Positions 56,028 through 64,000 of a stretch of DNA of 64,000 nucleotides are shown piece after piece; positions within the stretch are counted from its first letter, which is position 1; each line of letters begins with the position of its first letter. Location: positions 71,705,638 through 71,769,637 of the forward strand of contig CM043699.1 of assembly GCA_023935145.1 (NCBI GenBank), in the 5' to 3' direction. Under the pieces are notes generated by a model. It was given only the letters and a program-made list of their open reading frames with translations, was not told the origin of the DNA and made no database searches. This DNA is from Bretschneidera sinensis (taxonomy: Eukaryota > Streptophyta > Magnoliopsida > Brassicales > Akaniaceae). The translations under genes were made by a program, and so were the position numbers.

Positions 56028-56993
56028 AAGAATACCCTTTGGAAGATGGAAAACCTGTTATAAAGTCCATGGAGGCATCTTCCCAAATTTGGTCTAGAAC
56101 ATGTAAAGGTTGAAAGAGGCTTGTAGTCTGTGAGGTGGGTTATTTCATATACTGGTAAGTTAAGCAACTTTTCACAATCCCAGTAGCTTGCTCAGATAGT
56201 GGTATTTTTCAGGTGTCTGAACAACTTGATTGGCCAGTAGCTTAGTCAGTGCTCCATTAAGATCTTCATAAGTAAAAGGTCCAAACCTCAACATTAGTGC
56301 CTCTAGAAAAGAAGGCCAATAATGTATTAAACCTCCCTTATGCATCCATTGATACTAAGCTAGAGCTGGTCCTTCTATGTGAAAGAAAGATATGGTGATT
56401 CTTTTATTAAAGGGAGTATGATGATACTCAAAGAATTGCTCAGCCTTAAACACCCAACCTTGCACATCCGTTCCATCAAATCTTTGAAAATCCAATCTGA
56501 ATCGACGAAATGGAAGAGAAGAATTTGTATTCTCCTGGAACTGAGTGTGTTGTTCCTCTTCTTGTGTCCTATGAGTTGGTGGTTGGTTTTGGTTCTTATA
56601 CTGAGTTGGATTATGAAGATTGTCTAGTTTGTTCTCCAAAGATTCCATGAATGTCTTCAAATTCTTATTGATGTCTATAATTTGTTGCTTTGTTGTCTTC
56701 TTTAGCTCAGAAAGGTGTTGGTACTGAGCTGTTTGAAATGCTTGTAAAGATTTGAAGTTAGTCTCCATCTTTTCTTGAAAGTTCTGGATGTCACTCTCAA
56801 ATTTGTGTTACAAGTTCTTGACATGTTCATCTAACTTTTTGATGTGTGTACCTTCTGCCATTTATGGTTTTATAAATTTGAATGTATGAAGAATTGAAGA
56901 TTAAGAAAATGAAGAATTGGAAAGAGAATATGAAGTAGTAGAGGTGGTGGCTTCGGATTAAAGAAAGAAGGAATGTACAATGAAAGCACCAGC
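56028..56993 (-). pseudogene. Family F (F3) gag fused by deletion to RNase H and integrase fragments
   Basis: 56355-56768 is gag: METNFKSLQAFQTAQYQHL, then FRLDFQRFDGTDVQGWVFKA and EGPALA. Just downstream (about 56215-56340), FGPFTYEDLNGALTKLLANQ passes into QVVQTPEKYHYLSKLLG, which is RNase H wording (compare 58080). So protease and RT are deleted between two points joined near 56230. An integrase fragment (QIWEDASMDFI-like) follows to 56033, where copia-2 begins. Leader and primer site lie at 56769-56993. Confidence 0.8.
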
Positions 56994-57217
56994 TGTTAAG
57001 AACTGTTTTGTGTAATGAAAGAAAGATTGGTCAATGTTTGAGTAAGTGACTAACTCGTAAGAATTCTTACTAGAATTCCTATTAATTTTTCTATATTATT
57101 TCTTCTCTATTTTACAAGTATTTATACTTACAAAGGAAAAACAATAAACAATTACAGCTGGCACTAGCATAACAGTAGCTAACTAACTAACTAGTAACTA
57201 ATTCTCAATTATTCCCA
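56994..57217 (-). repeat. Family F LTR, shared by F3 and F4
   Basis: TGTTAAGAACTG to AATTATTCCCA. F3 primer site (minus strand TGGTGCTTTCATTG) is on the left. F4 polypurine tract (minus strand CAAAGGAAGAGAAG) and pol tail are on the right. It is the clearest of the three shared LTRs. Confidence 0.78.
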
Positions 57218-57245
57218 GCGACTTCTCTTCCTTTGGGACCCCTTA

Positions 57246-57925
57246 TGCCCTTAGTACTAATCAAGCCTCCTTATGATTCTAGTGCTCCTAAGTCTAGGAT
57301 CAATGTGCACAGCTTCATTAGTATGGACATTTACTTCTTGTGTTGAACCCTTTGTGTGCACACATTTATTATTAGTGTGCACACTTGATGTGCTGGATCA
57401 TTAGTGTGCACACTTGTATTATTAGTGTGTAGCATTAGAGAGTGCACAATAACTACCATGAGAGCAAAATAACCTTTGAAAGATGGAAGATCTATGATAA
57501 AGTCCATAGAGACATCTTCCTAAATCTCATCTAGAATAGGTAAGGGTTGTAATAGGCCTGCTAGCTTTGAGGTTGGGTATTTTATATACTAGTAAGTTAA
57601 GTAGGTTTTGACAAACTCTAGAACCTCCTTTCTCATATGTGGCTAGAAAAAATTCACTGACAATCTCAAGTAAGTTTTGAGTACTCCATAGGGGTCCGCC
57701 CATAACTGAAGAGTGATACTTAATAATCAAGGTCTTCCTTAACTCATAAGTGGAGCCTATTCTGAGTTTGACTTTGTAAAATAGCAAGCTATCTGTGACC
57801 CAATAATCTGTGTGCATAGGGGACCCTTTAGTAATAGCTTGATGAATAACTAATAACTCAAGATCCTTGTGGTTTTCTTCTTTGATTTGTGCTATAATGT
57901 CAAAAACGGGCCTGGAATGTGGCAA
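57246..57925 (-). pseudogene. Family F (F4) integrase N-terminus with chimeric tail
   Basis: 57527-57925 reads IIAQIKEENHKDLELLVIHQ and STYELRKTLIIKYHSSVMGG, the integrase zinc-binding part. In another frame SMDFIIDLPSFKGYFALMVV reaches the start of the core and then passes to LHTNNTSVH-type repeats without the D-D-E core. The repeats (TGTGCACAC units at about 57306-57425) precede an Arg-rich end that stops near 57250. This is the same joint as in F1 and F3. Confidence 0.8.
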
Positions 57926-59060
57926 TAATTCTCCCTTGGTATCAATGGAGTAAGAGACAATGGTGTCTATAGTATACTATGGAATTCTGAATAATGCATC
58001 AGTTGCTTCATTATCTTTTCCAGGTTTATAGACAATGTCATAGTCAAATCTTGTAGCTTGCTTAAATAGTGGTGTTGTTTAGGTGTTTGAACAACTTGAT
58101 TCATCAAATTCTTCAGGCTTTTAGGATATATCCTAATTATGAATTTCCTCCCCAGCTCTCTCCATTTCATGACTGCTTATGTCATGGCATAGATTTCTCA
58201 TACATATGTTGAGGAAAAACTCATTATGTGGCCCAACTTCATACTATAGAAGGCTAGTGGGTGTCCTTCTTGAGGTAGCACAACTCCTATGCCTACATTA
58301 GAGGCATTTGTCTCCACTTCAAATATTTTAGTGAAGTCAAGTAAGGCTTCAGCCAGTACATATGTTATGGAATTCTTAAATGCCTATAAGGAATGTTGTG
58401 TAGCCTCAGTCCAAAAGAAAGCTTTTTTCTTCAAAAGGTTAGTCAAAGGTGCAGCTATTGTTGTATAGTGTTGCACAAATTTTCTATAGTATTCTGTTAG
58501 CCCTAAGAAGCCTATAAGATGTTTCAAGATTGTTGTAAGTGGCCATTCCAGCATTGCTTAGATCCTTTTTTGGTCTTATTACACACCTAGTGAAGAAACC
58601 ATATGCCTCAAGTACTAAATGGTTTCTGTACATAACTCACATTTGTTTCTTTTAGCATATAGCTTATGGGCAGCTAAGCATTGGAGCATTTGTTTGTGGT
58701 GAAGTCTTTGATCTTCTAATGAAGAACTATAGACTAGAATATCATCAAAGAAGACTATTACAAACTACCTTAATAATGGTTTGAAGATCAAATTAACTAT
58801 GGCTTCAATTGTAGATAGGGTATTGGTCAGGCTAAATGGCATGACAAGAAATTGATAGTGCCCTTGGTGTGTTCTGATTGTTGTCTTAGGAATGTCCTCT
58901 TTATGCACTCTTAACTGATGGAAACTAGACCTTAAGTCCAGTTTAGAGAATACCTTAGCACCATAGAGCTCATCTAGCAACTCATCAATTGTAGGTATTG
59001 GGAACCTATCTTTAATGGTTACTGCATTCAATGCCCTATAATCAATACAGAATCTTCATG
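57926..59060 (-). pseudogene. Family F (F4) RT and RNase H
   Basis: RT: 58765-59031 reads [40 protein letters not shown] and [15 protein letters not shown]. After a stop, FVIVFFDDILVYSSS gives the FFDD site near 58733-58746. RNase H: FEVETNASNVGIGVVLP near 58290-58320 has Asn for the first Asp, IYPKSLKNLMNQVVQTPK has Tyr for another, and the end (YDIVYKPGKDNEATDALFRI-like) lies near 57967-58050. Several stops lie between. Confidence 0.85.
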
Positions 59061-60485
59061 ACCCATTTTTTTCCTTCACTAACGAAACTGGAGATAGAAA
59101 AGGCTTTTACTGATCCAGATTATGCTAGTTAGCAACATTTCTTATGCCAACCTTTGAATCGCACTCTTCTGGAAGTGTGGATACTTGATAAGCTTAAAAT
59201 TTATAGGTTATGCACCAGGTAATAGGTGTATGTGGTGATTGAATGGTCTGGAGGGAGGTAAGTGGGTTAGTTCTTGAAAACAAACTTGAAAGTCTTGTAG
59301 GATTTCTACAACTCCTTTATCTAGGACTTCCATGTTTGCCTCTTGGTCATTATCTTCAATATTCAAATGATAGTAAGAAAGAATGCTCTCATATGTTGCT
59401 AACTTCTTCAGCAAATTAGGTAGTAATAAGGCGGGGTTTAAGTATTATTCACCTTGGAGGTGGATCTGATGCACTTGCCATGAGAAGTCCATGGTCAACT
59501 CCTTATAGTTAGGGAGTACTGACTTAAGTCACTCTAATAATTGTATTCCTAGCACAATGTCTACTCCTTGGATTGGAAGAACAAACAAGTCTATGATAAA
59601 CTGGTGCGGTTCTAGTGTGATTGGGACTGAATAGTAAATCTTGACACAACAAAGATAGTCTCCATTTCCCACGTAGACTTTAAACAACTTAGGGTGACAT
59701 AAGGAGGCATAGCCTTGTAACCACATCTTTTTGTATGAAATTATGCCACTATCAATAGGACTTGTAAAGAAAAGTTTCCATATGTGCCAGTTATCCTAAG
59801 AGTTTTAGGAAACATTTGGCCAACTAAGGCATTCACACTAATTTCGTATAATAGGCTAGTGTCTTCTTTTTTTAAGTGTTGTGTAGGTAATGAATCTTGA
59901 TACAAAATAGTTCTTAATGCATCTTCTTGATCTTCTATTAGTATCAAGAATTTACTTTTTCAGTTATGGCCATTATATTACTTCTCATCAAAATTTGAAC
60001 AAAGACGTTTTTCTTTTCAAACATTTAACTCAACTAGACTTAGTTTTCCTATGGTAACAGATTGTGTGTGGTTATTTGTTATAGGTTTTAGAGTACAAGG
60101 CTTACTAGCATTTGTTTGTAATGGAATTTGTTTAGGTTAAACGAAAGAAGGGTTCTTGAAGTTACCTTGGAAGTTGCTGGAAGGTGTAGGAGTAGTCTAG
60201 TGTGTTCTTGGGTTGTTTCTGAGCTATTTGCCTTTTTGCAATCTTGTATCGGCCATGGGTTGCCCTATAGGGGATTTTTGAATCAGCAATAGTTCTCTCT
60301 TCAAGTCATGTTTTAGACTCGAGATGAATAGGCTAATCAAGAATTACTCATATAAGTCTTGAACCTTGGTAGCAAGTGACTCAAATTGAGTCTACTACTC
60401 AGCAATATAAGTTGTTTGTTGTAGCTTGGTCAGTGCTCCATTAGGATCTTCATAAGTAGAAGGTCCAAACCTCAACATTAATGCC
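59061..60485 (-). pseudogene. Family F (F4) gag C-terminus and protease
   Basis: 59741-59947 has EISVNALVGQMFPKTLRITG, the segment before the protease site, which is lost by a frame change at VLLIVA. 59529-59726 has DLFVLPIQGVDIVLGIQLLE, the end of protease. 59208-59414 is the linker to RT (VVEILQDFQVCFQEL, LPPSRPFNHHIHLLPGA). Above 59950 gag is stop-ridden; a damaged zinc-binding part lies near 60000. The 5' part of gag is cut off by G2 at 60486. Confidence 0.78.
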
Positions 60486-61651
60486 TGATGAGAGTCATGA
60501 AATGCATCCTACTAGAACTATTTGTTAGCATTTTAGGGTTGATCTAGGGTTGAATTACACATTTATACCTTAATAATTCTAAAATGTCATTCTTGGATCA
60601 TTGATCTATTTCGGTGCATTTTCAGGTGTTTTAGGTTCAAAAGAGATGGAAAAGCTATCGTTGCTTAAAGCACAATGATTCGATGCACACCAGAGTGAAG
60701 GCATGATTGCGGAAGAATAAAACAAAGAGAACCAAGGCTATGCGCCGCGGCCTCCAGAAACCTCCACAAGACCAGGATCCAAGGATGAGCTGCAGCCTGC
60801 ACCAGTCTGAGCCACGGCCTCTGGAGTCTCTAAAAAGCCTAATTCAAAGTGGCACCGCGGCCTGGAAATCGAAAGAAAGCGGCGACATTCTTCTCCACTA
60901 CGGTGTTCAAGCATGAGCCCCATGGCCAACTAATCTCCAAGCAAGGCAAAGGGATGAATCCCTAGGTGTAGTTGTTCTTATTTTCATTCTTGGTTTAGTT
61001 GTAAGGATTTATTGTTAAACATTGTTATGATTTATTCTTTGATTAAACAAGAAGAATTTAGGTTCATGTGACAGCTGCAATTTATGTTCTTCTTCTCTAA
61101 GAATTTCTCTTAATCCGATGATTGCAACTTTCTCCTCCATATAAGTCTAGTCAAGCTCTTCTTATGTCAAGTTGTTTGGATGTGATTGATTTCAGTAGAT
61201 TTATCTTATAGATTTTTCCATTACTGCGGTATTGTTATTGAAATATATTGTCATTTCTTGATAAATCTGTAAGATAGGTCATGTGTGCTTGAATCGAAAT
61301 CAAAGAGTGATTTGTAGAAATTACATTAGAGTGTTAATGTGTTGTGATTGAATATTTATTGAATGCTTTTTTGGGATGTGAAACTAGCAATCGAGATAAA
61401 AACAATTGAATCAAGATTGGAATAAGGCAACAAACTTAGGAGGGATTCTCGGAACCTTGTTATTTCTCTATTGAATTCTTCATTATATTTACATAACTTT
61501 CTCACATTATTTCATTATCAAAACTCAGATTCTCTCATTTAAATTTTATCATTCGTGTTAAGGTTTACACTTTCCCTTATAGATTGCTTTTCCTCGTGAG
61601 ATCGACACCTCAGCTATACACAAAAACCGCATAGTAGTTTGAGCGTAATCA
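60486..61651 (+). repeat. G2 5' LTR, 1166 bp
   Basis: From TGATGAGAGTCATGAAATGC to GAGCGTAATCA. Terminal regions align with G1 LTRs (reverse orientation), whereas part of the middle differs (CGCGGCCTCC-rich, 60740-60910), giving GC-rich frames that are not genes. The primer site follows after five bases. Confidence 0.88.
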
Positions 61652-61656
61652 AATTT

Positions 61657-61674
61657 TGGCGCCGTTGTTAAGGA
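61657..61674 (+). promoter_or_regulatory. G2 primer-binding site, partly decayed
   Basis: TGGCGCCGTTGTTAAGGA against the intact TGGCGCCGTTGCCGGGGA: four changes, two C-to-T and two G-to-A, adjacent to each other. The first eleven bases are perfect. Leader 61675-61798 is T-rich and non-coding. Confidence 0.82.
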
Positions 61675-61798
61675 ATTGTGCTTAAGTACAAGGAAGATTG
61701 TCAACTTTGAGACAAGACGGTAATATTGTTCTTTACTTTTTGTTTTGATTTTCTAATTTTTTTTGTTTTATTTATTTGCCCTCTAATTCCTTTGGTGT

Positions 61799-63520
61799 AT
61801 GCTTAGACCGAGAGATTCGCGATGTAGATTCATTAAAAGACCTGAAATAGAGTTACCCTCTCCTTCCGCGTCCGTTAGTGAAACCTCACCTAGATCAAAC
61901 CATAGTGAAAACCCAAACGAGAATTTAGAGGATTTTGTTAACATGGCCGACAATAACAATGAGAATGTTGCTAGGACACTTAAGGACTACTTGCACCCTA
62001 GCCAAACGACCACACCATCTTGTATTATGTTCCCCCCTAACGTTCAACAATTTGAATTTAAGCCGGACATGATTCAATTGCTACCAACTTTTCATGGGTT
62101 TGATAATGAAAACCCTTATGTCCACATTAGGGAATTTGAGGAAGTAGTAGCAACCTTTCAAAATAAGGCTGATATGGTAGACACTGTCAAGCTTTGGTTT
62201 TTCTCTTTTTCACTTAAGGAAAAGGCCAAGGTTTGGCTTTACTCATTAAGGCCTAGGTCTATAGGTAGTTGGGATGAGATGACCCGAGCCTTCTTCCAAA
62301 AGCATTTCCCAATTCATAAGACCAACAACCTCAAGAGACAAATCTCAAACTTTGCACAAAAGGAGAGCGAAACCTTACATCAAGTTTGGGAACGTTTCAA
62401 AGACCTTTTGAATTCATGTCCACACCATGGGTATAGGAGTTGGCATGTAGTTAGCTATTTCTATGATGGAATCCTAAGTAGGGAAAGGCAATTCATAGAA
62501 ATGATGTATAATGGAGATTTTCTTCAAAAAGATCCTGACCAAGCCATAGATTTCCTAGATGATCTATCGAAAAAAGCCCACACTTGGACAGGACCAAATG
62601 CCATGGAAAGTACTAGGAGAAATCAACCCACTGGAATTTATCAACTTAAGGAAGATGGTAGCCTTAAAGCCCGTTTAGAGGCCCTAACTAAGGAAATTGA
62701 AGTGTTAAAAACCAAGGATGCTAGAGCCCCCGAACTGATTGCTAAGGTAGAGTCCCATGAACCTTGTTTTATGTGTAATGGGGTAGATCATGTACATAAG
62801 GATTGTCCAGCCTATTTTGAGATGAACGGAGAGTGTAATGCTTTAGGTATACCCTTTAGGAAACCAGACTCACCCTACTCTAACACCTATAATCCCGGTT
62901 GGAAGAATCACCCTAATTTTAGTTGGAGATCCGATATGCAACCTCATACCCACTCTAGTACCCAATGGAAACCGGAAGTAACCTCATCTAATGCACCACA
63001 ACAATCTTTACCTTTGGAAGATATGTTTAAGTCATTTTCGCAGGTACATGCTAAGAGTGTGGAAGAGCAGAGCAAAATAAATCAACGGTTGCTAGAGGAG
63101 CAACAAGCGATCAAAGAGGAACAAAAGGTGATAAAGAGTCAACTAACCAAGTTGACTAGTTTCTTGACAATTCAAGAGCAAGGTTGTTTTTCTTTGCAGC
63201 CACAATCTAATCCAAGGGGACAACATATGGCGCAAACCTCCAATCCTGATAATCAAAATGTTAAAGAGGTTAATGTCATAATCACCCGCAGCGGTAAGAA
63301 AATTGATAGACCCACTATACCATCAAACTTGATTCCTAACAACGTGAGCAACAAGGATGAAGCCCCCAAGGAACAAGATGCCCATAATAATTCTTTACCG
63401 GTGTCTTTCCCTGAAGCACCCCTTAAATCTAAGGAGAAAAATTCAGCACTAAAATGTGAGATTCTTGAACAACTTCAGCATGTTAAAATTAATCTGTCTC
63501 TTCTTCATGTTATAAAATAG
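61799..63520 (+). CDS. G2 gag, uninterrupted 573 codons
   Basis: Athila-type capsid. MLRPRDSRCRFIKRP begins the frame. TLKDYLHPSQTTTPSCIMFP (about 62-81) and NENPYVHIREFEEVVATF form the core; RAFFQKHFPIHKTNNLKRQI and SYFYDGILSRERQFIEMMYN lie in the middle. The zinc knuckle CFMCNGVDHVHKDC fits CX2CX4HX4C with His kept, unlike the G1 copy. A Gln-rich coiled-coil-like stretch (EEQQAIKEEQKVIKSQL) and IITRSGKKIDRP precede the end. The TAG at 63518-63520 stands in a position where G1 has Gln, so it is probably a nonsense change inside gag-pol and not the original end. Confidence 0.9.
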   Translation: MLRPRDSRCRFIKRPEIELPSPSASVSETSPRSNHSENPNENLEDFVNMADNNNENVARTLKDYLHPSQTTTPSCIMFPPNVQQFEFKPDMIQLLPTFHGFDNENPYVHIREFEEVVATFQNKADMVDTVKLWFFSFSLKEKAKVWLYSLRPRSIGSWDEMTRAFFQKHFPIHKTNNLKRQISNFAQKESETLHQVWERFKDLLNSCPHHGYRSWHVVSYFYDGILSRERQFIEMMYNGDFLQKDPDQAIDFLDDLSKKAHTWTGPNAMESTRRNQPTGIYQLKEDGSLKARLEALTKEIEVLKTKDARAPELIAKVESHEPCFMCNGVDHVHKDCPAYFEMNGECNALGIPFRKPDSPYSNTYNPGWKNHPNFSWRSDMQPHTHSSTQWKPEVTSSNAPQQSLPLEDMFKSFSQVHAKSVEEQSKINQRLLEEQQAIKEEQKVIKSQLTKLTSFLTIQEQGCFSLQPQSNPRGQHMAQTSNPDNQNVKEVNVIITRSGKKIDRPTIPSNLIPNNVSNKDEAPKEQDAHNNSLPVSFPEAPLKSKEKNSALKCEILEQLQHVKINLSLLHVIK

Positions 63521-64000
63521 GTTCCTAACTATGCTAAAGTTATTAAGGATCTATGCATACTCAAGAGGAGGCACAATGTGAAGAATACGACATTCTTAAT
63601 AGAGCAAGCAAATGTAGTAATTGACAGTAAGACACCGCCCAAATATAAAGATCCGAGCTGTCCAACGATGGCTTGCCAAATTGGAAACAAATCTTGTGGC
63701 CAAGCATTGCTAGATTTTGGTGCTAGTGTGAACCTCATGCCATACTCCATGTACTTGCAACTCGGTCTAGGTGAGATCGAACCCACTTCCATGGTACTCC
63801 AACTAGCGGATCAATCGATAAGAAAACCAAGAGGTATTGTGGAAGATGTTTTGTTGCAAATTGATAATTTCTATTATCCTGTTGACTTTTTGGTTTTAGA
63901 TACCGTTTCTATGGTGAATACGGAGTAAAAAATTCCCTTGATACTTAGAAGACCATTCCTAGCCACCACCAATGCCCTCATTAATTGTAGGAATGGCCTA
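63521..64000 (+). pseudogene. G2 protease, cut by stops and the window edge
   Basis: After the TAG at 63520 the frame continues VPNYAKVIKDLCILKRRHNV and PPKYKDPSCPTMACQIGNKS, then the active site LLDFGASVNLMPYS (D-F-G; D-L-G in G1) and KPRGIVEDVLLQIDNFYYPV. A second stop, TAA at about 63926-63928, is followed by KIPLILRRPFLATTNALINC, collinear with G1. So the protease is complete apart from two stops. Confidence 0.88.

Larger units (their letters stand above)
31901..60485 (-). mobile_element. Family F: LTR-sharing series of chromovirus-like gypsy copies
   Basis: Minus-strand gypsy fragments recur head to tail, separated by single short LTRs at 32602-32845, 50746-50945 and 56994-57217. Each LTR has primer site and gag of one copy on its left and polypurine tract and pol tail of another on its right, so each acts as 3' LTR of one unit and 5' LTR of the next. 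Later insertions split the series: H, E, copia-2, and Tekay and G2 at the ends. Gag and pol are heavily broken. Chromovirus placement rests on gag, RT and zinc-binding wording and is moderate. Confidence 0.8.
60486..64000 (+). mobile_element. Athila-like element G2, 5' part, runs off the window
   Basis: 5' LTR (60486-61651), primer site, gag and protease on the plus strand. LTR ends TGATGAGAGTCATG...GTAATCA match those of G1 in reverse, and gag and protease are G1 homologues, so both are one lineage. It inserted in family F gag; ATGCC (60481-60485) is the left candidate for the target duplication. Gag is intact, but stops follow. RT, integrase and the 3' LTR are beyond 64000. Confidence 0.9.

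Noticed and set aside
60707..60929. GC-rich frames inside the G2 LTR
   Set aside because: They overlap on opposite strands within non-coding LTR sequence and have no homologue in the G1 LTRs.

Overview
The window is plant nuclear DNA, most likely dicot heterochromatin or pericentromeric sequence. It is almost wholly nested transposable elements. I recognise Ty1/copia, Ty3/gypsy (Athila-like, Tekay-like chromovirus and a second chromovirus-like family) and an L1-type LINE. I see no host gene, rRNA, tRNA gene or CRISPR array. Species cannot be fixed from this sequence. Lineage names rest on motif recognition, not on searches.

Layout from left to right. 1-2344: AT-rich unassigned DNA with two related minisatellites (30-bp and 29-bp units). 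2345-7498: a minus-strand Tnt1-like copia with its 5' LTR but no 3' LTR. 7499-7522 plus 17730-31900: a minus-strand Tekay-like gypsy element. Its 3' LTR was hit by the copia and by a full Athila-like element (7523-17729). Its pol is split by a solo LTR of its own family (21573-27665), which itself holds a 5'-truncated LINE (21847-25628). 31901-60485: a head-to-tail, LTR-sharing series of minus-strand chromovirus-like copies, here called family F. Several insertions interrupt family F. They are a plus-strand gypsy H (33444-38757), a young Athila-like deletion derivative E (41573-47216) flanked by a 3.1-kb direct duplication (38469-41576 and 47217-50324), and a plus-strand copia (51153-56027). 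60486-64000: the start of another Athila-like element on the plus strand, running off the window.

Almost all coding regions are wrecked. Many breaks are Trp-to-stop, Gln-to-stop or Arg-to-stop changes, as expected from deamination of methylated cytosine. The exceptions are the uninterrupted 573-codon ORF of E and the 573-codon gag of the last element. E has two LTRs that differ by eye at only about two bases, one 16-bp indel and a 23-bp end deletion, so it is probably the youngest full unit.

Relative order is readable from nesting. Family F is oldest. Tekay, H, copia-2 and the last Athila element entered it later. The solo LTR landed in Tekay and the LINE landed in that LTR. Copia-1 and the Athila element landed in the Tekay 3' LTR. 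E and its flanking duplication are recent. The points most worth checking are the E duplication structure, the LTR-sharing F array with a shared integrase deletion and chimeric tail, the solo LTR plus LINE stack, and the repeated polypurine-like and primer-site-like motifs.
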